Shown here: in pieces, positions 55,035-62,876 of the stretch
How positions within the stretch are numbered: the stretch's first letter is position 1
Layout: every line of letters begins with the position of its first letter
The notes under the pieces: model-generated
Seen by the model: the letters and a program-made list of their open reading frames with translations, nothing else
Told to the model about the DNA's origin: nothing
Database searches by the model: none
NCBI GenBank assembly: GCA_963731615.1
Contig: CAVSWD010000008.1
Span: 62,001 to 126,000 of the forward strand
Length of the DNA stretch: 64,000 nucleotides
Origin: Gaiellasilicea sp963731615
Lineage (GTDB): Bacteria > Actinomycetota > Thermoleophilia > Gaiellales > Gaiellaceae
Direction: 5' to 3'
Program-made: the position numbers and the translations under genes

Positions 55035-57963
55035 CGACCTCAAGTCGATCTGCCTGATCGGCTCCGGCCCGATCGTGATCGGGCAGGCCTGCGAGTTCGA
55101 CTACGCCGGCTGCCAGGCGCTGAAGGTGCTGCGAGAGGACGGCTTCCGCACGATCGTCGTCAACTCGAACCCTGCGACGATCATGACCGACCCCGGCTTC
55201 GCCGACGCGACCTACCTCGAGCCGCTCGACCTGGAGGGCGTGGCCGACGTGCTCGGGCGGGAGCGCCCCGACGCGCTGCTGCCGACGCTCGGTGGGCAGA
55301 CGGCGCTCAACCTCGCGATCGAGCTGGCCGAGGAAGGCGTGCTCGACGCGCTCGGGGTCGAATTGCTGGGCGCGCCCGTCGACGTGATCCGCCGCGCCGA
55401 AGACCGGGAGCTCTTCCGTCAGGCCGTGCAGAGCTGTGGCCTGAAGGTGCCCAAGTCGCGCATCGTCACGTCACCGGCGGACCTGGCAGGCATCTCGCTC
55501 CCTGCCGTCGTCAGGCCCGCCTTCACGCTCGGAGGTCACGGCGGCGGCTTCGTCTCGACCGCGGCGGAGCTCTTGGCGCAGGTGGAGCGCGGCCTGCACG
55601 AGAGCCCGATCGGACAGGTTCTCGTCGAGGAAAGCGTCCGCGGCTGGGACGAGTTCGAGCTCGAGGTGATCCGCGACCGGAACGACAACGTCGTCATCGT
55701 CTGCTCGATCGAGAACCTCGATCCGATGGGCGTGCACACGGGCGACTCGGTCACCGTCGCGCCGCAGATGACGCTCTCCGACGAGGCCTATCAGCAGCTT
55801 CGCGACGCGGCTGCCGCCGTCGTTCGCGCCGTCGGGGTGGAGACGGGCGGCTCGAACATCCAGTTCGCCCGCGATCGCGAGACCGGCGATCTCCGCGTGA
55901 TCGAGATGAACCCGCGCGTCTCCCGCTCGTCGGCACTTGCCTCGAAGGCGACCGGCTACCCGATCGCCAAGGTCGCCGCCAAGCTGGCGGTCGGCTACAC
56001 GCTCGACGAGATCCCGAACGACCTGACGAAGACGACGCCGGCGAGCTTCGAGCCGACGCTCGACTACGTCGTTGTGAAGGTGCCGCGCTTTGCCTTCGAG
56101 AAGTTCCCCGGCGCCGACACGACGCTCGGGACGCAGATGAAGAGCGTCGGCGAGGCGATGGGAATCGGCCGCACCTTCCAGGAGGCGTTCGCGAAGGCGT
56201 TCGCGAGCCGCGAGCTCGATGCAGGCGCTGTCACGCCGTGGGCGACGCTCGACGAGCTGCCCGAGGACCTGCACCCGTGGTTCCGCAGAGAGCTCGACGA
56301 GCTGCGCGAGCACGGGCCGCCGCAGGGGCCGCGCGCCTACCGGCGTGTCGACTCCTGCGCCGGCGAGGTTGCGGCCGACTCGAACTACTTCTACTCGACG
56401 CGCAACGAGGCCGACGAGCCGCTGCCGCCCGTGACGAAGCCGCGCATCGTCATCCTCGGCTCCGGCCCGAACCGGATCGGACAGGGGATCGAGTTCGACT
56501 ACTGCTGCGTACACGCTGCGCAGAGCTTCCGGGCGCTCGGCTACGAGGCGATCATGGTCAACTGCAACCCCGAGACCGTCTCGACTGACTACGACACCTC
56601 GGACCGGCTCTACTTCGAGCCGCTCGACGTCGAGCACGTCCTCGCCGTCTGCGAGCGCGAGCAGCCACACGGTGTCGTGATCCAGTTCGGCGGCCAGACG
56701 CCTTTGAAGCTGGCCAAGGCGATCGAAGCGGCCGGGTTCAAGGTGCTCGGGACGCCGCACGACGCCGTCGACCTGGCCGAGGATCGCGAGCGTTTCGGGC
56801 TGCTGCTGGACGAGCTCGGTGTGCGCTGCCCGGAGTGGGGGATCGCCGGCGACCCGGGCGCGGCCGTCGCCGTTGCGGAGCGCGTCGGCTACCCGGTGCT
56901 CGTCCGTCCGTCCTACGTCCTCGGGGGTCGCGCGATGCGAGTCTGCTACGACGAGCAGCAGGTGCGAGCGGCGATGGCGGACGTCACGGGACCTGCTCTC
57001 GTCGACCGCTTCCTCGAAGGCGCGCTCGAGATCGACGTCGATGCGCTCTGTGACGGCGTTTCGGTCCACGTCGGCGCCGTGATGGAGCACGTCGAGGAGG
57101 CGGGGATTCACTCGGGCGACTCCTCCTGCGTGCTGCCGGCGCCGTCGCTCGACGAGGAGGCGTACGACGAGGTCTGCCGCGTCGTCCGGCGGCTCGGGCC
57201 GGCACTCGGAGTCGTCGGCCTGCTCAACGTCCAGCTCGCGCTGGTGCACGGCGAGGTCTCCGTGATCGAAGTGAACCCGCGCGCCTCCCGCACCGTTCCC
57301 TTCGCGAGCAAGGCGACCGGCGTCAACCTCGTCGACGCCGCCGTTCGGCTCGCGGCGGGCGCGCGGCTGCACGAGCTCGAGCTGCCGCGGGAGCGCCGGC
57401 CGGAGCTCGTGAGCGTCAAGGCGGCCGTGCTCCCGTTCTCCCGCTTCCCCGGCTCCGACCCCGTGCTCGGCCCCGAGATGCGCTCGACCGGCGAGGTGAT
57501 GGCGAGCGCAGCCGACCTGCCGACCGCGTTCGCCAAGGCCGAGCGCGCGGCGGGGCGACCGCTGCCGGCCGCTGGCACGGCGTTCCTCTCGGTCCGGGAC
57601 GCGGACAAGGATGCGATCGCCCCGGTCGCCGAGGCGCTCGCCGCTCTCGGCTTCAAGCTGCTCGCGACCGCGGGCACGGCCGCCGTGCTCGAGCACCTCG
57701 ACGTCGCCACCCTGGCGAAGGGAAGCGCAGTCGTCGACGCGATCCGAGCCGGCCGCTGCGATCTCGTCGTCAACACGCCGCAGGGCTCGGGCGCCCGCCG
57801 CGACGGCGCCCTGATCCGACAGACGGCGCTCGCAGCCCGCGTCCCCTGCATCACGACGCTCGCGGCCGCCCGCCTAGCGGTCGACGCGATCGCGCACGCC
57901 GTCCGCGGCGAGGTCGCGCAGTCGCTCCAGGACCGGATCGAGCATGAGACGCGAGCGGCGTAA
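55021..57963 (+). CDS. carB: Carbamoyl-phosphate synthase large subunit, with shortened middle domain
   Basis: 980 residues; typical bacterial CarB has about 1070. Both ATP-grasp halves are complete (SGPIVIGQACEFDYAG and SGPNRIGQGIEFDYCC; MNPRVSRSSALASKATGYPIAKVAAKLAVG and VNPRASRTVPFASKATGVNLVDAAVRLAAG), as is the C-terminal MGS-type regulatory domain (FLSVRDADKDA... NTPQGSGARRDG). The loss is in the helical oligomerisation domain between the halves, where FQEAFAKAFASRELDAG leads in about 60 residues to YRRVDSCAGEVAADSNYFYST. Fully in frame, so not an error artefact. Confidence 0.95.
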   Translation: MPRRNDLKSICLIGSGPIVIGQACEFDYAGCQALKVLREDGFRTIVVNSNPATIMTDPGFADATYLEPLDLEGVADVLGRERPDALLPTLGGQTALNLAIELAEEGVLDALGVELLGAPVDVIRRAEDRELFRQAVQSCGLKVPKSRIVTSPADLAGISLPAVVRPAFTLGGHGGGFVSTAAELLAQVERGLHESPIGQVLVEESVRGWDEFELEVIRDRNDNVVIVCSIENLDPMGVHTGDSVTVAPQMTLSDEAYQQLRDAAAAVVRAVGVETGGSNIQFARDRETGDLRVIEMNPRVSRSSALASKATGYPIAKVAAKLAVGYTLDEIPNDLTKTTPASFEPTLDYVVVKVPRFAFEKFPGADTTLGTQMKSVGEAMGIGRTFQEAFAKAFASRELDAGAVTPWATLDELPEDLHPWFRRELDELREHGPPQGPRAYRRVDSCAGEVAADSNYFYSTRNEADEPLPPVTKPRIVILGSGPNRIGQGIEFDYCCVHAAQSFRALGYEAIMVNCNPETVSTDYDTSDRLYFEPLDVEHVLAVCEREQPHGVVIQFGGQTPLKLAKAIEAAGFKVLGTPHDAVDLAEDRERFGLLLDELGVRCPEWGIAGDPGAAVAVAERVGYPVLVRPSYVLGGRAMRVCYDEQQVRAAMADVTGPALVDRFLEGALEIDVDALCDGVSVHVGAVMEHVEEAGIHSGDSSCVLPAPSLDEEAYDEVCRVVRRLGPALGVVGLLNVQLALVHGEVSVIEVNPRASRTVPFASKATGVNLVDAAVRLAAGARLHELELPRERRPELVSVKAAVLPFSRFPGSDPVLGPEMRSTGEVMASAADLPTAFAKAERAAGRPLPAAGTAFLSVRDADKDAIAPVAEALAALGFKLLATAGTAAVLEHLDVATLAKGSAVVDAIRAGRCDLVVNTPQGSGARRDGALIRQTALAARVPCITTLAAARLAVDAIAHAVRGEVAQSLQDRIEHETRAA

Positions 57964-58606
57964 GGTCGTCGCCGCCGAGACGGTCGGCCCGTACACGCTC
58001 CTGCGGATCGAGCGAGGCGGGCTCGACGCGGGAATCCCGGGGCAGTTCTTCATGCTCGAGGCGCCGGGGCGGGTGCTGCCGCGGCCGATGAGCGTCTGCC
58101 GGGCGACGCCGCACGAGCTTGCGTTTCTGATCGACCCGATCGGTCCGGGGACGCAGGCGCTGTGCCAGCTGAACCACCGCGACAACCTGCACCTGCTCGG
58201 GCCACTCGGAAACGGCTTCGACCTCTCCGTCGGGCAGCCACTCCTGGTCGGCGGCGGGATCGGGATCGCGCCGCTGCCCTATCTCTCCGACCGGCTCGGC
58301 GGCCCGCCGGCGATTCTCGGCTTCCGCACCGAGTGGCATGCCGAAGCGGCTGCGCTCGTCCCGAACGCCGAGGTGTGCATCGAGCCTGGCTACGTGACCG
58401 AGCTGCTCCCGGATGACCCGGGGGACGTGCTGGCCTGCGGGCCCGAGCCGATGCTCGCCGCGTTGCGGCTGCTCGTGCCGTCCGCCCAGCTCGCCTGGGA
58501 AGCGCCGATGGCGTGCGGCTACGGCGCCTGCTACGGCTGCGCGGTCGAGCTCGACGGCGAGCTCAAGCGATTGTGTGTCGAAGGACCGGTACTTCGTGCT
58601 GCTTAA
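57944..58606 (+). CDS. pyrK: Dihydroorotate dehydrogenase electron-transfer subunit
   Basis: 220 residues. FAD/NAD-reductase-like: PGQFFMLEAPGRVLPRPMSVC (FAD), LLGPLGNGFDL, LVGGGIGIAPLPYLS (NAD) and the [2Fe-2S] cysteines in MACGYGACYGCAVELDGELKRLCVEG. It passes electrons from PyrD FMN to NAD+. It overlaps the end of carB by 20 bases. Confidence 0.95.
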   Translation: MRRERRKVVAAETVGPYTLLRIERGGLDAGIPGQFFMLEAPGRVLPRPMSVCRATPHELAFLIDPIGPGTQALCQLNHRDNLHLLGPLGNGFDLSVGQPLLVGGGIGIAPLPYLSDRLGGPPAILGFRTEWHAEAAALVPNAEVCIEPGYVTELLPDDPGDVLACGPEPMLAALRLLVPSAQLAWEAPMACGYGACYGCAVELDGELKRLCVEGPVLRAA

Positions 58607-59444
58607 CGCGTCCGGCTGCCTCGATGCCTTGACCGCGCCTGAAGTGGCGCGCTCACTCGACGCGTTCGTGACGAAGACGATCACGCCGGAGCCGCGTGCG
58701 GGGAACCCCGCCGTCCGGATCGCCGAGACGGACGCCGGGATGCTGAACTCGATCGGGCTCGCGAACCCCGGCCGCGATCGCTTCCTCGCGGAGGTGCTGC
58801 CGCGGCTGCGCGAGCTCGGGGTGCCGCTCTGGGTGTCGGTCGGCGGCTTCGCCGCGGCGGAGTACGCCGAGACCTGTGCCGCACTCGAGGATGTCGCGGC
58901 GATCGAGCTGAACCTCTCCTGCCCGAACGTCGACGAGGCTCCCGAGAGCGCGGCGGCGATTGTCGCCGCCTGCCGCGACGCGACGCGCCTGCCGCTGTAC
59001 GCGAAGCTCTCGCCGGCCGCCTGGGACCTGGCCGAGGCGGCGCGCGCGGTCGAGGCGGCGGGGGCGGACGGGCTCTCGCTCGTGAACACGCTCCGCGGCC
59101 TCGCGCTCGACGAGCGGACGCTGCGGCCGAAGCTCGCGCGGGGCGCCGGCGGCTACTCGGGACCGGCATTGAAACCGGTCGCGCTGGCGGCCGTCTATGC
59201 GTGCTCGGCTGCCGTCCAGCTGCCGATCATCGGCATGGGCGGAGTGCGCTCCGGCCTCGACGCGCTGGAGCTGATCGCTGCCGGTGCGAGCGGCGTCGCG
59301 CTCGGCACCGTCCTCTTCTCCGACCCCGCCGCACCCGGCCGGATTCGCTCCGAGCTGGCCGCGGAGTCCGCTGCCCGCGACCTGGCCGATCCGCTCGATG
59401 CGCGCGGAATTGCCCATTCCTCCCTGCAAATAAGCGTTTCCTAG
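58596..59444 (+). CDS. pyrD: Dihydroorotate dehydrogenase, class 1B
   Basis: 282 residues. FVTKTITPEPRAGNPAVRIAET (FMN and substrate lysine), GMLNSIGLANPG, ELNLSCPN with the class-1 catalytic cysteine, LYAKLSPAAWDLAEAARAVEAAGADGLSLVNT, GGYSGPALKP and GMGGVRSGLDALELI. The adjacent PyrK makes it the NAD-dependent 1B type. GTG start at 58596 overlaps the pyrK end by eleven bases. No pyrF or pyrE follows. Confidence 0.95.
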   Translation: MLLNASGCLDALTAPEVARSLDAFVTKTITPEPRAGNPAVRIAETDAGMLNSIGLANPGRDRFLAEVLPRLRELGVPLWVSVGGFAAAEYAETCAALEDVAAIELNLSCPNVDEAPESAAAIVAACRDATRLPLYAKLSPAAWDLAEAARAVEAAGADGLSLVNTLRGLALDERTLRPKLARGAGGYSGPALKPVALAAVYACSAAVQLPIIGMGGVRSGLDALELIAAGASGVALGTVLFSDPAAPGRIRSELAAESAARDLADPLDARGIAHSSLQISVS

Positions 59445-59471
59445 TCAGGCAACAGGCGAAAAAGCAGCAGC

Positions 59472-59499
59472 TTGACCGGGACCGGAAGGATGCTAGTAT
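59472..59499 (+). promoter_or_regulatory. Sigma-70-type promoter of mihF
   Basis: TTGACC (59472-59477), 16-bp spacer, TAGTAT (59494-59499). The ATG is nine bases downstream, so the leader would be only two or three bases. It allows mihF-gmk-rpoZ to be expressed apart from the pyr operon. Confidence 0.65.
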
Positions 59500-59508
59500 C
59501 CCGCGCTC

Positions 59509-59838
59509 ATGGTGTCGTCGAAGACGCAAGCACAAGCCCCGCTGCGGTCACTCGACCAACGGATGGAAGCCCTCAAGCGCGCGAACGACATCCGAGTCCG
59601 GCGCGCCCAGCTGAAGAAGGACTTGAAGGACGGACGGGTGCAGATCGAGGGCATCCTGCTCGATCCGCCCGAGTACGTCTCGACGGCGAAGGTGTTCGAC
59701 ATGCTGATGGCGGTGCCCAAGTTCGGACGTGTGAAGGCGGCCCGGCTGCTGAACCAGTGCCGCATCAGCCAGTCGAAGACGGTGGGCGGCCTCTCGGAGC
59801 GCCAGCGCGCCGAGCTCATTGGCCTCTTCAACCGCTAA
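59509..59838 (+). CDS. mihF: Actinobacterial integration host factor mIHF
   Basis: 109 residues. The C-terminal segment VFDMLMAVPKFGRVKAARLLNQCRISQSKTVGGLSERQRAELIGLF is the conserved helix-two-turns-helix DNA-binding part of mIHF, preceded by the long helix LDQRMEALKRANDIRVRRAQLKKDLKDG. It is a nucleoid protein essential in mycobacteria. Its place directly before gmk and rpoZ is the typical actinobacterial order. It overlaps gmk by 20 bases. Confidence 0.96.
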   Translation: MVSSKTQAQAPLRSLDQRMEALKRANDIRVRRAQLKKDLKDGRVQIEGILLDPPEYVSTAKVFDMLMAVPKFGRVKAARLLNQCRISQSKTVGGLSERQRAELIGLFNR

Positions 59839-60415
59839 GTCGATCCCCGTCTTCGTGATCACCGGCCCGAGCGGGGCCGGGAAAGGGACGCTGATCAAGC
59901 GCCTCGTCGAACGGCAGCCCGAGCTCGAAGTCGCCGTGTCGGCGACGACGCGGCCGCAGCGGCCGGCCGAGCAGAACGGTCGCGAGTACTGGTTCCTGAG
60001 CGAAGACGAGTTCGTCGCCCGGATCGATGCGGGCGGCTTCCTCGAGCACGTCACCTTCGTCGGCGGGCGCTACGGCACGCTCGCGTCCGAGATCGACCGC
60101 ATCGGCGGCGACGGAAGGATCTGCATCCTCGAGCTCGAGATCGAGGGGGCGCTCAGGGTGCAGCGGGAGGTCGAGCACAGCATCACACTCTTCATCGCCG
60201 CCGACGTGCCCGAGCTCGAGCGCCGGTTGCGCGCGCGTGCGACCGAGAGCTCCGGCGAGATCGGGGAGCGCATTGCCCTCGCACGCCACCAGCTCGAGCA
60301 GGCCTACCAGTTCCGCTACATGGTGCGCAACGACGACGTCGAGCGGGCAACGGAAGCGCTTTCGGCCCTGATCGAACGTGAACTGGTGCTTGCAGGTACC
60401 ATGGCCCGTCCATGA
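59819..60415 (+). CDS. gmk: Guanylate kinase
   Basis: 198 residues. P-loop ITGPSGAGKGTLIKRL, VSATTRPQRPAEQNGREYWFLSEDEF (GMP binding), ARIDAGGFLEHVTFVGGRYGT and ILELEIEGALRVQ. It phosphorylates GMP to GDP. TTG start inside mihF; stop overlaps rpoZ (ATGA). Confidence 0.96.
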   Translation: MASSTAKSIPVFVITGPSGAGKGTLIKRLVERQPELEVAVSATTRPQRPAEQNGREYWFLSEDEFVARIDAGGFLEHVTFVGGRYGTLASEIDRIGGDGRICILELEIEGALRVQREVEHSITLFIAADVPELERRLRARATESSGEIGERIALARHQLEQAYQFRYMVRNDDVERATEALSALIERELVLAGTMARP

Positions 60416-60660
60416 TCCATCCTCGCATCGATGAACTGCTGAACACGGACGCCGGTGGGGTCGACTCGCGCTATGCGCTGGTCATCGTCGCGGCCAAGCG
60501 CGCGCGGCAGATCAACAACTACCACCACCAGCTCGGTGAGGGCATGGGCTTCGAGGAAGCCCCGCCGCCGCTCGTCGAGTCGCGCTCGAAGAACTACTTG
60601 ACCATGTCCCTGGAAGAGATCGCCCAGGGCAAGATCAAGTACGACTACGGAAAAAGGTAG
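60412..60660 (+). CDS. rpoZ: DNA-directed RNA polymerase omega subunit
   Basis: 82 residues. PRIDELLNTDAGGVDSRYALVIVAAKRARQINNY is the conserved core that wraps the beta' C-terminus, followed by the actinobacterial tail SRSKNYLTMSLEEIAQGKIKYDY. Coupled to gmk by ATGA, the standard arrangement. Confidence 0.96.
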   Translation: MIHPRIDELLNTDAGGVDSRYALVIVAAKRARQINNYHHQLGEGMGFEEAPPPLVESRSKNYLTMSLEEIAQGKIKYDYGKR

Positions 60661-60690
60661 TCCTCCACCGAGCCGGAGCAGAGCGAACCC

Positions 60691-60716
60691 TTACGGGACG
60701 CTCAACCTTCCCGTAA
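60691..60716 (+). terminator. Hairpin between rpoZ and coaBC
   Basis: TTACGGG (60691-60697) pairs exactly with CCCGTAA (60710-60716) across a 12-base loop, 31 bases after the rpoZ stop. There is no T-tract, so it may attenuate rather than end transcription. A possible -10, CACAAT (60739-60744), lies six bases before coaBC. Confidence 0.4.
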
Positions 60717-60750
60717 CGCGGAACCCGGTGGCGGCGGGCACAATGAGGCG

Positions 60751-61926
60751 ATGGCGCGCATCCTGCTCGGGATCACCGGCGGCATCGCCGCCTACAAGGC
60801 GTGCGAGCTCCTCCGGCTGCTGGTCAAGGCCGGCCACGACGTGCTGCCGCTGCCGACTCACGGCTCCGACCGTTTCGTGCGAGCGGAGACCTTTTTCGCG
60901 CTCGCCAGGAAGCCCATCACCACGGACCCCTACCCACATCTGGAGCGCGCGGACCTGCTCCTGATCGCGCCGCTGACGGCGCACACGCTCGCTCGGTTGG
61001 CGCACGGGCTGGCCGATGACGTCCTCACCGAGGCAGCACTCGCCCATCGCGGTCCCGTCCTCGTCGCCCCGGCGATGAACACGCGCATGTGGGAGCACGA
61101 GGCGACGCAGGCGAACGTCGCCACGCTTCGCGCCCGCGGCGTCGAGCTGATCGGGCCGGACTCGGGCGAGCTCGCCGAGGGCGAGGTCGGCCCCGGCCGC
61201 ATGGCGGAACCGGAAGTGATCGCGCGGCGGGTCGAGGAGCTGCTTGCTGCGAGTGGCGGTTCGCTCGCCGGCCGGACGGTGCTCGTCAGCGCCGGCGGCA
61301 CGCGCGAGCCGCTCGACGACGTTCGGTTCATCGGCAACCGATCGTCGGGGCGGATGGGCGTTGCGATCGCAGCCGAGGCCAAGCGCCGCGGCGCCAGCGT
61401 CACCCTGCTCGCGTCGAATCTCGCCGTTTCTCCTCCGGCCGGTGTCGAGGTCGTGGAGGCGCCCACCGCGGCCGATCTGGAGCGCGAGGCGTCGGCCCTA
61501 GCCGGTGCAGCCGACGTCGTCGTCATGGCCGCCGCCGTCGGCGACTATCGCCCCGCGGCGCCGGTCTCCGGCAAGCGCCCGAAGTCGGCCGAGCCGTGGG
61601 AGGTCACGCTCGAGCCCACGGCCGACGTCCTGCGGCTCCTGAGTGAGCGCGAGCGAAACGGGCAGGTACTCGTCGGATTCGGCGCGGAGTCCGGGGAGGC
61701 CGGGCTTCAGCGCAAGCGCCGCATGCTTGCCGACAAGCACCTCGATCTCGTCGTCTACAACGACGTGAGCGTGGCCGGAATCGGCTTCGATGCCCCCGAC
61801 AACGAGGTCACGCTCGTGTCGCGCGCCGGCGAGCGGCAGCTTGCCAAGGCGCCGAAGGAAGCGATCGCGGCCGGTATCGTCGATGAGGTGGAGCGGCTGC
61901 TGAAGGAGGATCGTGGAGGCGAATAG
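60751..61926 (+). CDS. coaBC: Phosphopantothenoylcysteine decarboxylase / phosphopantothenate-cysteine ligase
   Basis: 391 residues. N-terminal flavoprotein decarboxylase (ILLGITGGIAAYKACELLRLL, HLERADLLLIAPLTAHTLARLAHGLADDVL, VAPAMNTRMWEH) and C-terminal ligase (VLVSAGGTREPLDDVRFIGNRSSGRMGVAIA, AAVGDYRP). It carries out two steps of coenzyme A synthesis. It overlaps the MoxR gene by 14 bases. Confidence 0.95.
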   Translation: MARILLGITGGIAAYKACELLRLLVKAGHDVLPLPTHGSDRFVRAETFFALARKPITTDPYPHLERADLLLIAPLTAHTLARLAHGLADDVLTEAALAHRGPVLVAPAMNTRMWEHEATQANVATLRARGVELIGPDSGELAEGEVGPGRMAEPEVIARRVEELLAASGGSLAGRTVLVSAGGTREPLDDVRFIGNRSSGRMGVAIAAEAKRRGASVTLLASNLAVSPPAGVEVVEAPTAADLEREASALAGAADVVVMAAAVGDYRPAAPVSGKRPKSAEPWEVTLEPTADVLRLLSERERNGQVLVGFGAESGEAGLQRKRRMLADKHLDLVVYNDVSVAGIGFDAPDNEVTLVSRAGERQLAKAPKEAIAAGIVDEVERLLKEDRGGE

Positions 61927-62875
61927 GGATCCGGCCGTCGTGGCCGCCTCGGCCGAGACGCTCGACCGGCTCGCGGCGAACCTCGCGCTCGTCGTCCACG
62001 CGCCTGCGGACACGCTCCGGCTCTGCGTACTCGGCCTGATCGCCGAGGGGCACGTGATCATCGAGGACTTCCCCGGCGTCGGCAAGACGATGCTCGCCAA
62101 GTCGCTGGCCCGCTCGCTCGACGTCGACTTCTCGCGGATCCAGTTCACGCCCGACCTGCTGCCGTCCGACGTCACCGGCGTCAACGTCTTCAACCAGCGC
62201 ACGAACGAATTCGAGTTCCGCCCCGGGCCGGTGTTTGCGAACGTGCTGCTCGTCGACGAGATCAACCGTGCGTCGCCGAAGACGCAGTCGGCGCTCCTGG
62301 AGGCGATGCAGGAGAACCAGGTCACGATCGACGGCGAGTCGTACCCGCTCGAACGCCCGTTCATCGTGCTCGCGACGCAGAATCCGATCGAGTACGAAGG
62401 CACCTACCCGCTGCCCGAGGCGCAGCTCGACCGCTTCTCGATGCGGCTCTCGCTCGGCTATCCGCCGCTCGCCGACGAGGCGCAGATGCTGAACGAACAG
62501 ACGACCGAGCCGCCACTCGACTCGCTCCGCCCGGTCGCCGGGACGATCGAAATCATGGCGGCGATCGAGGAGGCGCGCTCGCTCTTCGTCGAGGAGAGCC
62601 TGAACCGGTACGTCGTCGCATTGCTCCGCCACACGCGGTCGAGCTCGAGGCTCGCGCTCGGTGCCAGCCCGCGGGCCGGGATCGCGCTGCTGCGCGTTGC
62701 GAAGGCACGGGCGCTGTCGGAGGGCCGCGACTACGTGCTGCCAGACGACGTCAAGGCGATTGCGGCGCCGGTTCTCGCGCACAGGCTGATCCTCGCGCCG
62801 GAAGCCCGCTCGGCTGGACTCACCGCCGAGGAGATCGTCGGCGAGGCCGTCGAGCAGACGCCCGTCCCCGTCTGA
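61913..62875 (+). CDS. MoxR-family AAA+ ATPase
   Basis: 320 residues. Walker A EDFPGVGKTMLAKSLA, Walker B VLLVDEINRASPKTQSALLEAMQE, sensor 1 VLATQNPIEYEGTYPLPEAQLDRF and the C-terminal lid SPRAGIALLRVAKARA. MoxR proteins act as chaperone-like ATPases with VWA-domain partners. The following DUF58 gene is the usual partner and starts two bases after the stop, so an intact MoxR-DUF58 system is expected beyond the window. Confidence 0.95.
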   Translation: MEANRDPAVVAASAETLDRLAANLALVVHAPADTLRLCVLGLIAEGHVIIEDFPGVGKTMLAKSLARSLDVDFSRIQFTPDLLPSDVTGVNVFNQRTNEFEFRPGPVFANVLLVDEINRASPKTQSALLEAMQENQVTIDGESYPLERPFIVLATQNPIEYEGTYPLPEAQLDRFSMRLSLGYPPLADEAQMLNEQTTEPPLDSLRPVAGTIEIMAAIEEARSLFVEESLNRYVVALLRHTRSSSRLALGASPRAGIALLRVAKARALSEGRDYVLPDDVKAIAAPVLAHRLILAPEARSAGLTAEEIVGEAVEQTPVPV

Positions 62876-62876
62876 G

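Noticed and set aside
55471..57696. 741-codon minus-strand frame
   Set aside because: Antisense of carB; no domain and no start context.
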